Shown here in pieces: positions 1 through 6,457 of a stretch of DNA of 6,602 bases. The translations under genes and the position numbers were made by a program. The stretch's first letter is position 1; each line of letters begins with the position of its first letter. Source of the DNA: CAZCBN01 sp964496975 (lineage in GTDB: Bacteria > Planctomycetota > Phycisphaerae > Phycisphaerales > UBA1924); contig CAZCBN010000153.1 of the NCBI GenBank assembly GCA_964496975.1, forward strand, positions 1 to 6,602. The letters run 5' to 3'. The notes beneath the pieces were generated by a model. That model had not been told where the DNA came from and did no database searches. It saw only the letters and a list, made by a program, of their open reading frames with translations.

Positions 1-54
<54 letters not shown>

Positions 55-138
55 TGACCCGTTGGGCGGAGCGGGACGCATGGTGAGGACGAGCGGCGGC
101 CCCGGTGCGGGTGGCCCCGGCGGGGATGGAATGGGCTG

Positions 139-2658
139 GTGATGAAGAGGGTGGCTGCGATGGCTGCGACGACTGGGTTGGTGGCGCGGGCGGGCGTTCG
201 GGCTGGCTTTCGGGGGGGCGGGGGGGGGGGCGGGTTGGCGTGCGGGGGGGGGGGCGGGGGGGGGGGGGGGGGGGGGGTGGCGGCGGGGCAGGGGCCCAGT
301 GTTGGGGACTTTGAGCTGGACCTGACGAGCTCGCCGTTGCTTCAGGCGGGGACGCTCGAGGAGGCGGCGGACGCGCTGGCTGGGGAGCGGCTTCGGGAGG
401 TCGCGGGGTCGGCGGCGTTTGTGCAGACGCCCAGCGGGCTCGGGGCGGCGGCGTCGGCGAGCGCGATGTACGACACGGCGCCGGCGGGGGCCACGCCCTC
501 GGTGCGGGCGGCGGCGCTGGAGCGGCGGCGGCTCGCGGCGGCGCGGGCGCACGCGGAGGCGCTGCGGCGGCTCGCGGTGCTGCTGAACGGGGCGATGGTG
601 CAGAGCGAGCAGACGATCGCGCAGGCGACCTCGACCGGGACCTCGACCGGGGCCTCGACCGGGGCGGGGGCGAGCGCGACGGTGGAGCAGCGGGAGGTGA
701 TCCGCCGGGAGGTGGAGGCGCTGCTGCGCGGGGCGGCGGTGTATGACGTGCAGGACCGGCCCGGCGTGGCGGGGGACCAGGGCGAGGTGGTGGTGAGCGT
801 GATCACCAGCCCCAGGACGCGGGGCGCGGGGGCGTGGACGACCGGCGGCGGCTACACGACGGCGGATGTGAACGCGGCGCGGGAGGCGCTGATCGCGGAG
901 CTGCGCAAGGGCGTGACGCCGCCGGTGGGCGGGCGGGTGTTGACGAGCCCGACGAGCGGGGAGACGGTGTGGGTGGGGTTTGGGACGAGCCCGATCGCGG
1001 GGCCTCAGGCGGCGCTTCGGGAGAGTGCGCAGCGGATCGCGGAGCAGCGGGCGGAGGCGTCGCTGGTGGCGTTGCTGCGGGGGCAGCGGATCGAGAGCGA
1101 TGCGCAGGTGGAGCAGACGCTGCGGCAGGCGTTTGACCTGAACGCGTCGGTGACGGGGAGCGGGCCGAGCGCGACGGACCTGCTGGAGACGGTGAGCCGG
1201 GAGGACACGCGGCTTGCGGCGGAGGGTCGGGTGCCGCCGGGTGCGGGGCGGGTGTCGTTTGTGGATGAGAGCGGGTCGTGGGCGGTGCACGCGGTGTGGT
1301 ACGGGGCGACGGGGTCGCCGCTGGATGTGGCGCCGCCGGCGTGGACGGGGGCGGGGGCGGGGGCGGCGCCCGTGGCTTCTGAGGCGCCGTTGGCGGCGCC
1401 GGGGCCTTTGGTTTCGCCGGCGCCCGGGGTGAGCGCGGGGAACATTCCGCAGGCGTGCGCGGCGGAGTTTCCGGGCGTGGTGGTGGTGCAGGCGCGGGGC
1501 GAGGGCCCGACGCGGACGGCGGCGATCGCGGATGCGCTGGCGAGCGCGGTGCGGCAGGTGCGGGGCGTGACGGTGGAGGCGAACGGGTCGACGCGGACGG
1601 AGTATGAGCGGATCGCGCGGCTGAGCGAGTTTGGCGAGGACGGGGTGAGCGGGCAGAACCGGCAGACGGCGAGCGAGGGGATCGAGGTGCGCGGGGGCGG
1701 GCCGGTGCGGGCGTACCGGATCATGGCGGAGGGGCGGTGGGCCGGGGGGTCGTGGGTGGACGTGTGCGTGAGCGTGCCGGACCCGAGCGCGCCGGTGTCG
1801 GCGAGCCTGACGCGCGGGCCGACGGTGGCGGTGCTGCCGTTCGACGTGGGCGCGTCGGCGTTTGCCGAGGGGACGGTGCTGCGGGATGCGAGGTCGCTGG
1901 CGGAGGCGTTTGGCGGGATGATCGAGCGGCACCTGCTGGGGCTGCGCAGCGCGGACGTGATCGACCGGCGCGACCTGGATCGGCTTGTGCGGCAGCAGGA
2001 TCTGGAGCGGGACCTCGTGAACGCGGGGCGGATGCCGGCAGCGGAGCTGGCGCGGTTCGGGCGGCTGATCGGGGCGGACATTTTGGTGACGGGGCGGGTG
2101 GAGGACCTGCGGTGGACGGTGGAGCGGGTGTTTGTGCCGATCCGGGGTGTGGAGGAGATTCAGGAGCGGCTTGATGTTTCGGTGAGCGTGCGGGCGGTGG
2201 AGTCTGCGAGCGGGCGGGTGCTGTGGAGCGGCGGGCAGACGCGGACGTACACGCCGCCGGAGCTGCGGCAGCTTGAGGCGCAGCGGGGGCTGCGCGGGCG
2301 GCTTGAGGTGGGGCTTGCGGCGGCGGCGGAGAACCTTGGGCCGGACCTTTCGTGGACGCTGGACTCGCGGCTTGCGGGGGCGCCCGGGGCGGCGGGGGCG
2401 ACGGTGCTGCGGGTGGAGGGGACGCGGGTGCTGGTGCACGACCCGTTTGGGGCGACGCGGGTGGGGGATCGGCTTGCGGTGATCGTGCGGGAGATTCACA
2501 CGGTGAACGGGCGGGAGGTGCCGTCGGAGTTTGAGGTGGCGAGCGTGCGTGCGATCGCGGTGGGCGGGGACGGTCGGTCGGTGACGGCGGAGGTGATCGG
2601 GGGGGATGCGCGGGGGATTCCGGCGGGTGCGTTGTGCGTGCCGGAGCGGGGGCGTTGA
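139..2658 (+). CDS. Large exported protein with FlgT/CsgG-type C-terminal modules
   Basis: Probable cell-envelope protein of 839 residues, acting outside the cytoplasm. The start is GTG 139 or the adjacent ATG 142, which gives a Met-Lys-Arg N-terminus; the frame is closed by a stop at 55-57. Residues 3-18 resemble a weak signal peptide with a possible A-R-A cleavage site, but a glycine run (26-46) follows from poly-G DNA and may be corrupted. Residues about 120-390 form an unrecognised helix/strand region also present in the next gene, with RGAAVYDV at 197-204, a GGR...SPTSGE..WVGFG stretch at 264-282 and GSWAVHAVWYG near W381. Residues 435-548 look LPP20/FlgT-N-like: an alanine-rich helix, then GGPVRAYRIMAEG and WVDVCVSV, with C440 and C543 as a possible disulfide pair. 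Residues 561-720 match the CsgG/TolB-N pattern: VAVLPFD, DRRDLDRL (609-616), GADILVTGRV (645-654), SGRVLWSG (691-698). Residues about 755-836 resemble the FlgT C-terminal beta domain. Family assignments are from pattern reading. The exact role, flagellar or other envelope assembly, is unknown. Confidence 0.9.
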   Translation: MMKRVAAMAATTGLVARAGVRAGFRGGGGGGGLACGGGGGGGGGGGVAAGQGPSVGDFELDLTSSPLLQAGTLEEAADALAGERLREVAGSAAFVQTPSGLGAAASASAMYDTAPAGATPSVRAAALERRRLAAARAHAEALRRLAVLLNGAMVQSEQTIAQATSTGTSTGASTGAGASATVEQREVIRREVEALLRGAAVYDVQDRPGVAGDQGEVVVSVITSPRTRGAGAWTTGGGYTTADVNAAREALIAELRKGVTPPVGGRVLTSPTSGETVWVGFGTSPIAGPQAALRESAQRIAEQRAEASLVALLRGQRIESDAQVEQTLRQAFDLNASVTGSGPSATDLLETVSREDTRLAAEGRVPPGAGRVSFVDESGSWAVHAVWYGATGSPLDVAPPAWTGAGAGAAPVASEAPLAAPGPLVSPAPGVSAGNIPQACAAEFPGVVVVQARGEGPTRTAAIADALASAVRQVRGVTVEANGSTRTEYERIARLSEFGEDGVSGQNRQTASEGIEVRGGGPVRAYRIMAEGRWAGGSWVDVCVSVPDPSAPVSASLTRGPTVAVLPFDVGASAFAEGTVLRDARSLAEAFGGMIERHLLGLRSADVIDRRDLDRLVRQQDLERDLVNAGRMPAAELARFGRLIGADILVTGRVEDLRWTVERVFVPIRGVEEIQERLDVSVSVRAVESASGRVLWSGGQTRTYTPPELRQLEAQRGLRGRLEVGLAAAAENLGPDLSWTLDSRLAGAPGAAGATVLRVEGTRVLVHDPFGATRVGDRLAVIVREIHTVNGREVPSEFEVASVRAIAVGGDGRSVTAEVIGGDARGIPAGALCVPERGR
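210..277. repeat. G tracts inside the signal-peptide region
   Basis: G runs of 7 (212-218), 11 (220-230), 11 (244-254) and 22 (256-277) bases interrupt the start of the first gene. They translate to glycine blocks at residues 26-32 and 36-46, where the end of the hydrophobic core and the cleavage site of an exported protein would be expected. The reading frame survives, so the downstream protein is intact, but the exact residues and length here should not be trusted. The same type of run fills 1-53. Confidence 0.8.
628..663 (+). repeat. Three tandem 12-bp repeats in a linker
   Basis: Three head-to-tail 12-base units, ACCTCGACCGGG twice and then GCCTCGACCGGG, encode TSTG-TSTG-ASTG at residues 164-175 of the first gene. 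They lie between two predicted helices and continue into a Gly/Ala-rich stretch, so they probably form a flexible linker. The unit is a multiple of three, so copy-number change would keep the frame. Confidence 0.85.
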
Positions 2659-2660
2659 TG
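2656..2660 (+). promoter_or_regulatory. TGATG stop/start overlap
   Basis: The TGA stop of the first gene (2656-2658) shares its A with the ATG of the second (2658-2660). Such overlaps commonly couple translation of two cistrons through terminating ribosomes. No separate ribosome binding site is visible upstream of this ATG, which supports coupling and decides the start of the second gene over the in-frame GTG at 2634. Confidence 0.75.
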
Positions 2661-3197
2661 GGTTGGGCGACGCGGACAGATCCCTTGGTGCGGCGCGAGG
2701 CCGCGGCCCGTGTGGGGCTGGCGGCCTTCGCCGCGCGCGCGGGGTGGGTGGCGGGGGGGGTTGCGCTGGGGTTGGGGGCGGGGGCGGCGCTTGCGGGGGG
2801 GCGGGGAGCGGGGCCGGAGGAGTCGGTGGCGGGGCTGCGGCTGCCGAGCGCGGCGGCGACGCGGGAGCAGATTGTCTCGGTCGAGAACGGGCGGGCGCGG
2901 GTGGAGGCGCGGGGGGCGTTTGCTGGCGTGCTCGCGGGGCGGGTGTTTGTGGGCGAGCGGACGCAGGACGCGGTGAACGCGGCGCGGCACGAGCTGATCG
3001 TGGCGGGCGGCGGAGGGGACGCTTCGGGCGGCGGTGGAAGGGGCGGGGGACGAGCTTTCGGAGTTGCTGGCCGAGCAGGCGGCGGTGCTGGATGGGACGA
3101 GGCCGGCGGCGGAAGAGGGCGCGGGGCTTTCGGCGGTGCTCGCGGAGTCGGTGGTGCGGGGGGCGATTACGTACGACGTGTCGCGGGCGGGGGATGA
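2658..3197 (+). CDS. Paralogue of first gene's N-half, 5' part (frameshifted)
   Basis: This is the N-terminal part of a second envelope protein, starting at the ATG that overlaps the previous stop. Residues 1-27 are basic (R12, R13, R18, R27). Residues 28-46 are a hydrophobic segment ending in A-L-A, so it is a signal peptide or membrane anchor. Real coding sequence continues to about residue 115 (RHELIVA). Beyond that the frame becomes almost pure Gly/Arg/Ala, typical of reading this G-rich strand out of frame, until a stop at 3195-3197. The authentic protein continues in the next frame, so the last 60 or so residues here are probably not real. With one base removed near 2998-3018, the two parts give a protein of about 405 residues. 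No function is recognised beyond the likeness to the first gene. Confidence 0.72.
   Translation: MGWATRTDPLVRREAAARVGLAAFAARAGWVAGGVALGLGAGAALAGGRGAGPEESVAGLRLPSAAATREQIVSVENGRARVEARGAFAGVLAGRVFVGERTQDAVNAARHELIVAGGGGDASGGGGRGGGRAFGVAGRAGGGAGWDEAGGGRGRGAFGGARGVGGAGGDYVRRVAGGG
2998..3018 (+). other. Probable single-base frameshift site
   Basis: Coding sense passes from the frame of the ATG at 2658 to the frame one base later. The new frame has a TGA at 2995-2997, so the switch must occur after that. The old frame becomes glycine-rich from about 3004. Removing one G from the GGG at 3004-3006 gives the smooth junction HELIVAAAEGTLRAAVEG, a plausible alanine-rich helix like the matching part of the first gene. 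An extra G from a G-rich read is the simplest cause. A genuine inactivating mutation is the alternative. Confidence 0.75.
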
Positions 3198-3876
3198 GGT
3201 GTTTGTGACGGTGGTGTCGACGCCGCTGACGCAGGGGACGGTGCACTGGACGGCGGGCGAGGGGGTGTGGGCGCGGACGCTTGCGGCGGGGCTGACGGTG
3301 GTGTTCAACGAGCTGCGCAGCGCGGTGATGCCGGGGGTGGGCGGGCGGACGGTGGTGACGCCGACGGGTGAGGTGGCGTGGGTGTCGTGGGCGTCGGCGG
3401 GGCTGAACGAGGCGGCGGACGCGGCGGTGGCGGCGCGGCTTCGGGCGGCGGCGGAGCGGGGCGTGCGCGAGGCGGCGCAGGCGGAGCTCGCGGGGATGCT
3501 GCGCGGGGAGGGGCCGACGGCGTCGGGCTTTCCGACGGCGGGGGCGGCGGCGCTGTCGCGGCGGTTTGACGAGGCGCTGGCGAACGGGGCGGCGCGGGCG
3601 CGGGCGGCGGTGATGCCGGAGGCGGGGCGGCTTCCGGCGGGGGTGCAGGTGCGGACGTACGTGTCGGCGGACGGGCGGTGGGCGTACGCGGTGGCGGTGC
3701 TGACGGGGCGGGCGCCCGAGGCGGCGGCGATGCTGGCGGAGGCGGGCCTGGCTGGGGCGGGGCCGGGGCCGCTGGGCGGGGCGTCACGCGCGAGCGGCGA
3801 GGGGGTGGAGGTGGGGCCGGACGGGCGGGTGAGGCCGCTGTCGAGCGGGCGGGTGACGCGGGATGAGGATCTTTGA
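3034..3876 (+). CDS. Paralogue of first gene's N-half, 3' part (frameshifted)
   Basis: This is the main body of the second envelope protein. The nominal start is GTG 3034, but the frame is open and sensible from 2998, so this start is a product of the frameshift and not a true initiation site. It aligns by eye with residues about 140-390 of the first gene. VVRGAITYDVS matches LLRGAAVYDVQ, EVFVTVVSTPLTQG matches EVVVSVITSPRTRG, and VGGRTVVTPTGEVAWVSWA matches VGGRVLTSPTSGETVWVGFG. An AxxxA-rich helix ending in AGMLRGE matches VALLRGQ, and ADGRWAYAVAVLTG matches ESGSWAVHAVWYG. The C-terminal 45 residues are Gly/Ala/Pro-rich and probably disordered. It lacks the LPP20, CsgG and FlgT-C-like modules of its neighbour. 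Probably exported and co-expressed with the first gene; function unknown. Confidence 0.85.
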   Translation: MEGAGDELSELLAEQAAVLDGTRPAAEEGAGLSAVLAESVVRGAITYDVSRAGDEVFVTVVSTPLTQGTVHWTAGEGVWARTLAAGLTVVFNELRSAVMPGVGGRTVVTPTGEVAWVSWASAGLNEAADAAVAARLRAAAERGVREAAQAELAGMLRGEGPTASGFPTAGAAALSRRFDEALANGAARARAAVMPEAGRLPAGVQVRTYVSADGRWAYAVAVLTGRAPEAAAMLAEAGLAGAGPGPLGGASRASGEGVEVGPDGRVRPLSSGRVTRDEDL

Positions 3877-3917
3877 GGGGGGGGCTTTGGGTGCAGAACG
3901 CTGCGGGGCGCATGTTT

Positions 3918-3942
3918 CCACGGCACCCGGCGGGGTGGGTGG
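3918..3942. terminator. Weak hairpin between convergent genes
   Basis: CACCC (3924-3928) and GGGTG (3933-3937) form a perfect 5-bp stem with a GGCG loop. CCAC (3918-3921) and GTGG (3939-3942) can extend it past a small internal loop. It lies in the 91-base gap between the second + strand gene and the 3' end of glyA, where a shared terminator would be expected. There is no T-run on either side, so a factor-independent terminator is only a possibility. Confidence 0.25.
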
Positions 3943-3967
3943 ATGAGGCGGGGTGTGTTGGTTGGGG

Positions 3968-5293
3968 TTAGGCGTGGGCGTGGGCGGTGGTTGCGCCGGG
4001 CATGGGGAAGGCGGCGCAGAGGGTGCGGACTTCTTCGCGGACGGCGGCGGTTTCGGTGGTGCGGGGGTGGTCGCCGGCGAGGCCTGCGGTGAGAACGCGG
4101 TCGATGAAGGCGGCGATGCGGCGCATCTCGGGCTCGGCGAAGCCGCGGGTGGTGGTGGCGGGGGTGCCGAGGCGGATGCCGCTGGTCTTCATGGGGGGGC
4201 GTGGGTCGTTCGGGATGCCGTTTTTGTTGCAGATGAGGCCGGCGTGTTCGAGCCAGACTTCGGCGTCGGCGCCGGTGAGGTCTTTGTGGCGGGCGGTGAG
4301 GTCGACGAGCATGAGGTGGTTGTCGGTGCCGCCGGAGCAGATGCGGTAGCCGTGGGTGGTGAGGGCATGGGCGAGGGCTTTGGCGTTCTGTGTGACGCGG
4401 AGCTGGTAGTCGCGGAAGTCTGGTCGGAGGGCCTCGCCGAAGGCGACGGCCTTTGCGGCGACGATGTGCATGAGGGGGCCGCCCTGGACGCCGGGGAAGA
4501 GGGCCTTGTCGATTTTCTTTGCGATGTCTTCGTCGTTGGTGAGGATGATGCCGCCGCGGGGGCCTCGGAGGCTTTTGTGTGTGGTGCTGGTGACGACGTG
4601 GCAGTGCGGGAAGGGGCTTGGGTGGACGCCGGCGGCGACGAGGCCCGCGATGTGGGCGATGTCGGCCATGAGGAGGGCCCCGCACTCGTCGGCGATGGCG
4701 CGGAAGCGGGGGAAGTCAATGGTGCGGCTGTAGGCGGAGTAGCCGCAGAGGAGCATTTTGGGCTTGTGCTGAAGGCAGACGTCTCGGACGGCGTCGTAGT
4801 CGATCTGCTCGTGCTTGGGGTGGGCGGGGTCGTAGTGGAGTGGGTAGTGGACGGGGTTGTAGAAGGTCCCGGAGAAGTTGAGCTTCATGCCGTGGGAGAG
4901 GTGGCCGCCGTCCTTCAGGACGAGGCTTGCGAAGGTGTCGCCGGGGTTCATGAGGGCCATGAAGACGGCGGTGTTGGCCTGGGCGCCGCTGTGGGGCTGG
5001 ACGTTGGCGAAGCGGGCGTTGAAGAGCTGGCAGGCGCGGGCGCGGGCGAGGGACTCGATCTCGTCCATGTGCTGGCAGCCGCCGTAGTAGCGCTTGCCGG
5101 GGTAGCCCTCTGCGTATTTGTTGGTGAAGCAGGTGCCGGCGGCGTGCATGACGGCGGGGCTTGCGTGGTTCTCGCTGGCGATGAGCTCGATGGTGGAGTC
5201 TTGGCGGCGGCGCTCGCGGAGGAGGATGTCGGCGGCGTCGGGGTCCTGGGCGCGGATGAGGTCGAGGACGGCGTCGTCGATCGGGTGGCTCAT
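3968..5293 (-). CDS. glyA: Serine hydroxymethyltransferase
   Basis: Cytoplasmic PLP enzyme that interconverts serine plus tetrahydrofolate with glycine plus 5,10-methylenetetrahydrofolate, the main source of one-carbon units. The protein has 441 residues, slightly longer than the roughly 417 of E. coli GlyA, and is full length. The ATG at 5293 gives MSHPIDD. The frame stays open upstream but turns into Pro/Arg-rich noise there. Family signatures are LIASENHASPAVM (38-50), NKYAEGYPGKRYYGG (58-72), PHSGAQAN (100-107), the cofactor-contacting DIAHIAG with D211 and H214, the PLP-lysine motif TTHKSLRGPRGG with K240 as Schiff-base lysine, FPGVQGGP (266-273), and SGIRLGTPA with R374 as the likely substrate-carboxylate arginine. 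All key residues are present. It is third in a - strand series, 77 bases after the zinc-ribbon gene. No riboswitch or Shine-Dalgarno site is visible in that gap. Confidence 0.99.
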   Translation of the reverse strand: MSHPIDDAVLDLIRAQDPDAADILLRERRRQDSTIELIASENHASPAVMHAAGTCFTNKYAEGYPGKRYYGGCQHMDEIESLARARACQLFNARFANVQPHSGAQANTAVFMALMNPGDTFASLVLKDGGHLSHGMKLNFSGTFYNPVHYPLHYDPAHPKHEQIDYDAVRDVCLQHKPKMLLCGYSAYSRTIDFPRFRAIADECGALLMADIAHIAGLVAAGVHPSPFPHCHVVTSTTHKSLRGPRGGIILTNDEDIAKKIDKALFPGVQGGPLMHIVAAKAVAFGEALRPDFRDYQLRVTQNAKALAHALTTHGYRICSGGTDNHLMLVDLTARHKDLTGADAEVWLEHAGLICNKNGIPNDPRPPMKTSGIRLGTPATTTRGFAEPEMRRIAAFIDRVLTAGLAGDHPRTTETAAVREEVRTLCAAFPMPGATTAHAHA

Positions 5294-5370
5294 GGGGGGA
5301 GTGTAGGGGCGGGGGTGGGGCGTTTTTGGGGGCGGGAAGGCCGATCGGGGCGCGGCGGGGACGCAGCCTG

Positions 5371-6366
5371 TCAGACGAGTTGGAGCATGACCTCGTCGCC
5401 GAGGGGGGTGGCGAAGACGGAGAGGCCCGCGAGGAGCACGGCGATGAGGACCATGCCGACGGCGACGAGGCCGGGGCGGGGGATGCGGAGATATCGGGCG
5501 TTGACCTGCCACCACCAGAGGGTTTGCCAGAGGGCGGCGAGGGCGAGCGGGGCGACGCCGGAGCGGAAGAGGGCGACGAGCGGGTTGTCGCTGGGGTATG
5601 CATCGTCCAACAAAAGACGGGAGATGCAGAGCGAGACCTCGAGGAGGATGAGGATGGGGATGAAGCCGTAGGCGGCGGCGCGCCAGATGTGGGCGGGGCG
5701 GACTTTTCGTGCGCCGAGGGTGGTCGGGATGAGGCGGTAGGTGAAGGGGACGAGGGCGATGGTGAGCAGGGCGAGGTAGGGGAAGGTCTCGAGAATGAGG
5801 TTTTCGTGAACGACGATGAGAAACTGACCGGTGCTCAACGGTCCATCAATAGAAAGAAGATCAGTCGACCACGATCGGAGCGGCGCCGCGGCATTGATGA
5901 CGGCATGGAAGGCGCCCCTGGCCCAGATGTCGCTGAACCGCCCGGTTGCCAGATAGTCGAAGAACACGTCGCCATTGTTGACGTAGAGGCAGGCGACGAA
6001 CTCGGCCGCGGTTGAGACGAGGGCCACGGTGAGGAACGCGGCGGCGAGGTATCGACGCAGGGCCGCGGGGAGGATGGCGTGTTCGAGGCGGGTGGAGGAC
6101 CAGAAGCGGCTGGGCCAGAGCGTGCAGAACACGGTGCGGAAGAGGCGGCTCAGGAAGGGGCGGCCTTTGGGGTTTTCGGCGTGCCAGTTTGGGAGGGCGC
6201 GTTGGCCGACGAGGACGTCGGACCAGTGGAGGTGCAGGCCGCACTCGCTGCAGGTGCCTTCGAGGGGGCAGTGGTCGGCCCATGCGGCGATGGTGCCGGT
6301 GAGGTCGTAGCCGCAGCGGGGGCAGGTGGGGGGTTTTTCGAGCGTGGGTGGTTTGGTGGTCCGCAT
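5371..6366 (-). CDS. Zinc-ribbon multi-pass membrane protein
   Basis: Integral membrane protein of 331 residues with unknown function. Near the N-terminus, CPRCGYDLTG (C15, C18) and CSECG (C39, C42) form a CxxC...CxxC zinc ribbon, probably cytoplasmic. C33 is an extra cysteine. About five hydrophobic segments follow: roughly 107-130, 190-212, 230-252, 263-286 and 299-320, with a long loop (131-189) between the first two. This ribbon-plus-membrane layout recurs in Planctomycetes and usually carries no functional name. The ATG at 6366 directly precedes the ribbon. The next upstream gene on this strand ends 91 bases earlier and glyA starts 77 bases later, so a shared transcript is possible. The segment encoding about residues 119-184 has lower GC and more A/T-ending codons than the rest of the gene. 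Membrane boundaries are estimated by eye. Confidence 0.92.
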   Translation of the reverse strand: MRTTKPPTLEKPPTCPRCGYDLTGTIAAWADHCPLEGTCSECGLHLHWSDVLVGQRALPNWHAENPKGRPFLSRLFRTVFCTLWPSRFWSSTRLEHAILPAALRRYLAAAFLTVALVSTAAEFVACLYVNNGDVFFDYLATGRFSDIWARGAFHAVINAAAPLRSWSTDLLSIDGPLSTGQFLIVVHENLILETFPYLALLTIALVPFTYRLIPTTLGARKVRPAHIWRAAAYGFIPILILLEVSLCISRLLLDDAYPSDNPLVALFRSGVAPLALAALWQTLWWWQVNARYLRIPRPGLVAVGMVLIAVLLAGLSVFATPLGDEVMLQLV

Positions 6367-6457
6367 GGGAGATGCCCGGATGCGGCGGAGGTTGCGGGCG
6401 GGGGCGGGGGCCGGCTTTGTAGGGGGCGGGGGGGCGCGGGGTTGCGGGGGGGAGGGT

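Noticed and set aside
232..246. L-A-C in the glycine-rich N-terminus, considered as a lipobox
   Set aside because: The residue before it is Gly instead of the usual Leu/Val position, the flanks are poly-Gly from doubtful G runs, and there is no proper hydrophobic core just before it.
628..663. 12-bp repeats considered as a CRISPR-like or regulatory array
   Set aside because: There are no spacers, the unit is in frame with the coding sequence, and it encodes a simple TSTG linker.
1005..2081. A 358-codon - strand open frame inside the first gene
   Set aside because: It is antisense to the CsgG/FlgT-like region. Its Ser/Arg/Thr/Pro-rich composition reflects high GC and not selection.
2634..2657. 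GTG 2634 as the start of the second gene
   Set aside because: It would add eight residues inside the previous gene. The ATG at the TGATG overlap is a better start and directly precedes a basic, hydrophobic export signal.
2496..4685. A 729-codon - strand open frame
   Set aside because: It crosses the second + strand gene, the convergent gap and part of glyA in the wrong frame. It is mostly Arg/Pro/His/Ala noise and has no recognisable motif.
5294..5370. Possible riboswitch or promoter before glyA
   Set aside because: Only 77 bases are available, with no conserved core, convincing long-stem structure or promoter boxes; the only palindrome is a short CCGATCGG at 5341-5348.
3953..5671. A 572-codon + strand open frame opposite glyA
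   Set aside because: It lies antisense to a gene with full SHMT motifs. Its translation is a Gly/Ala/Val/Glu-rich low-complexity product expected from the complement of C-ending codons.
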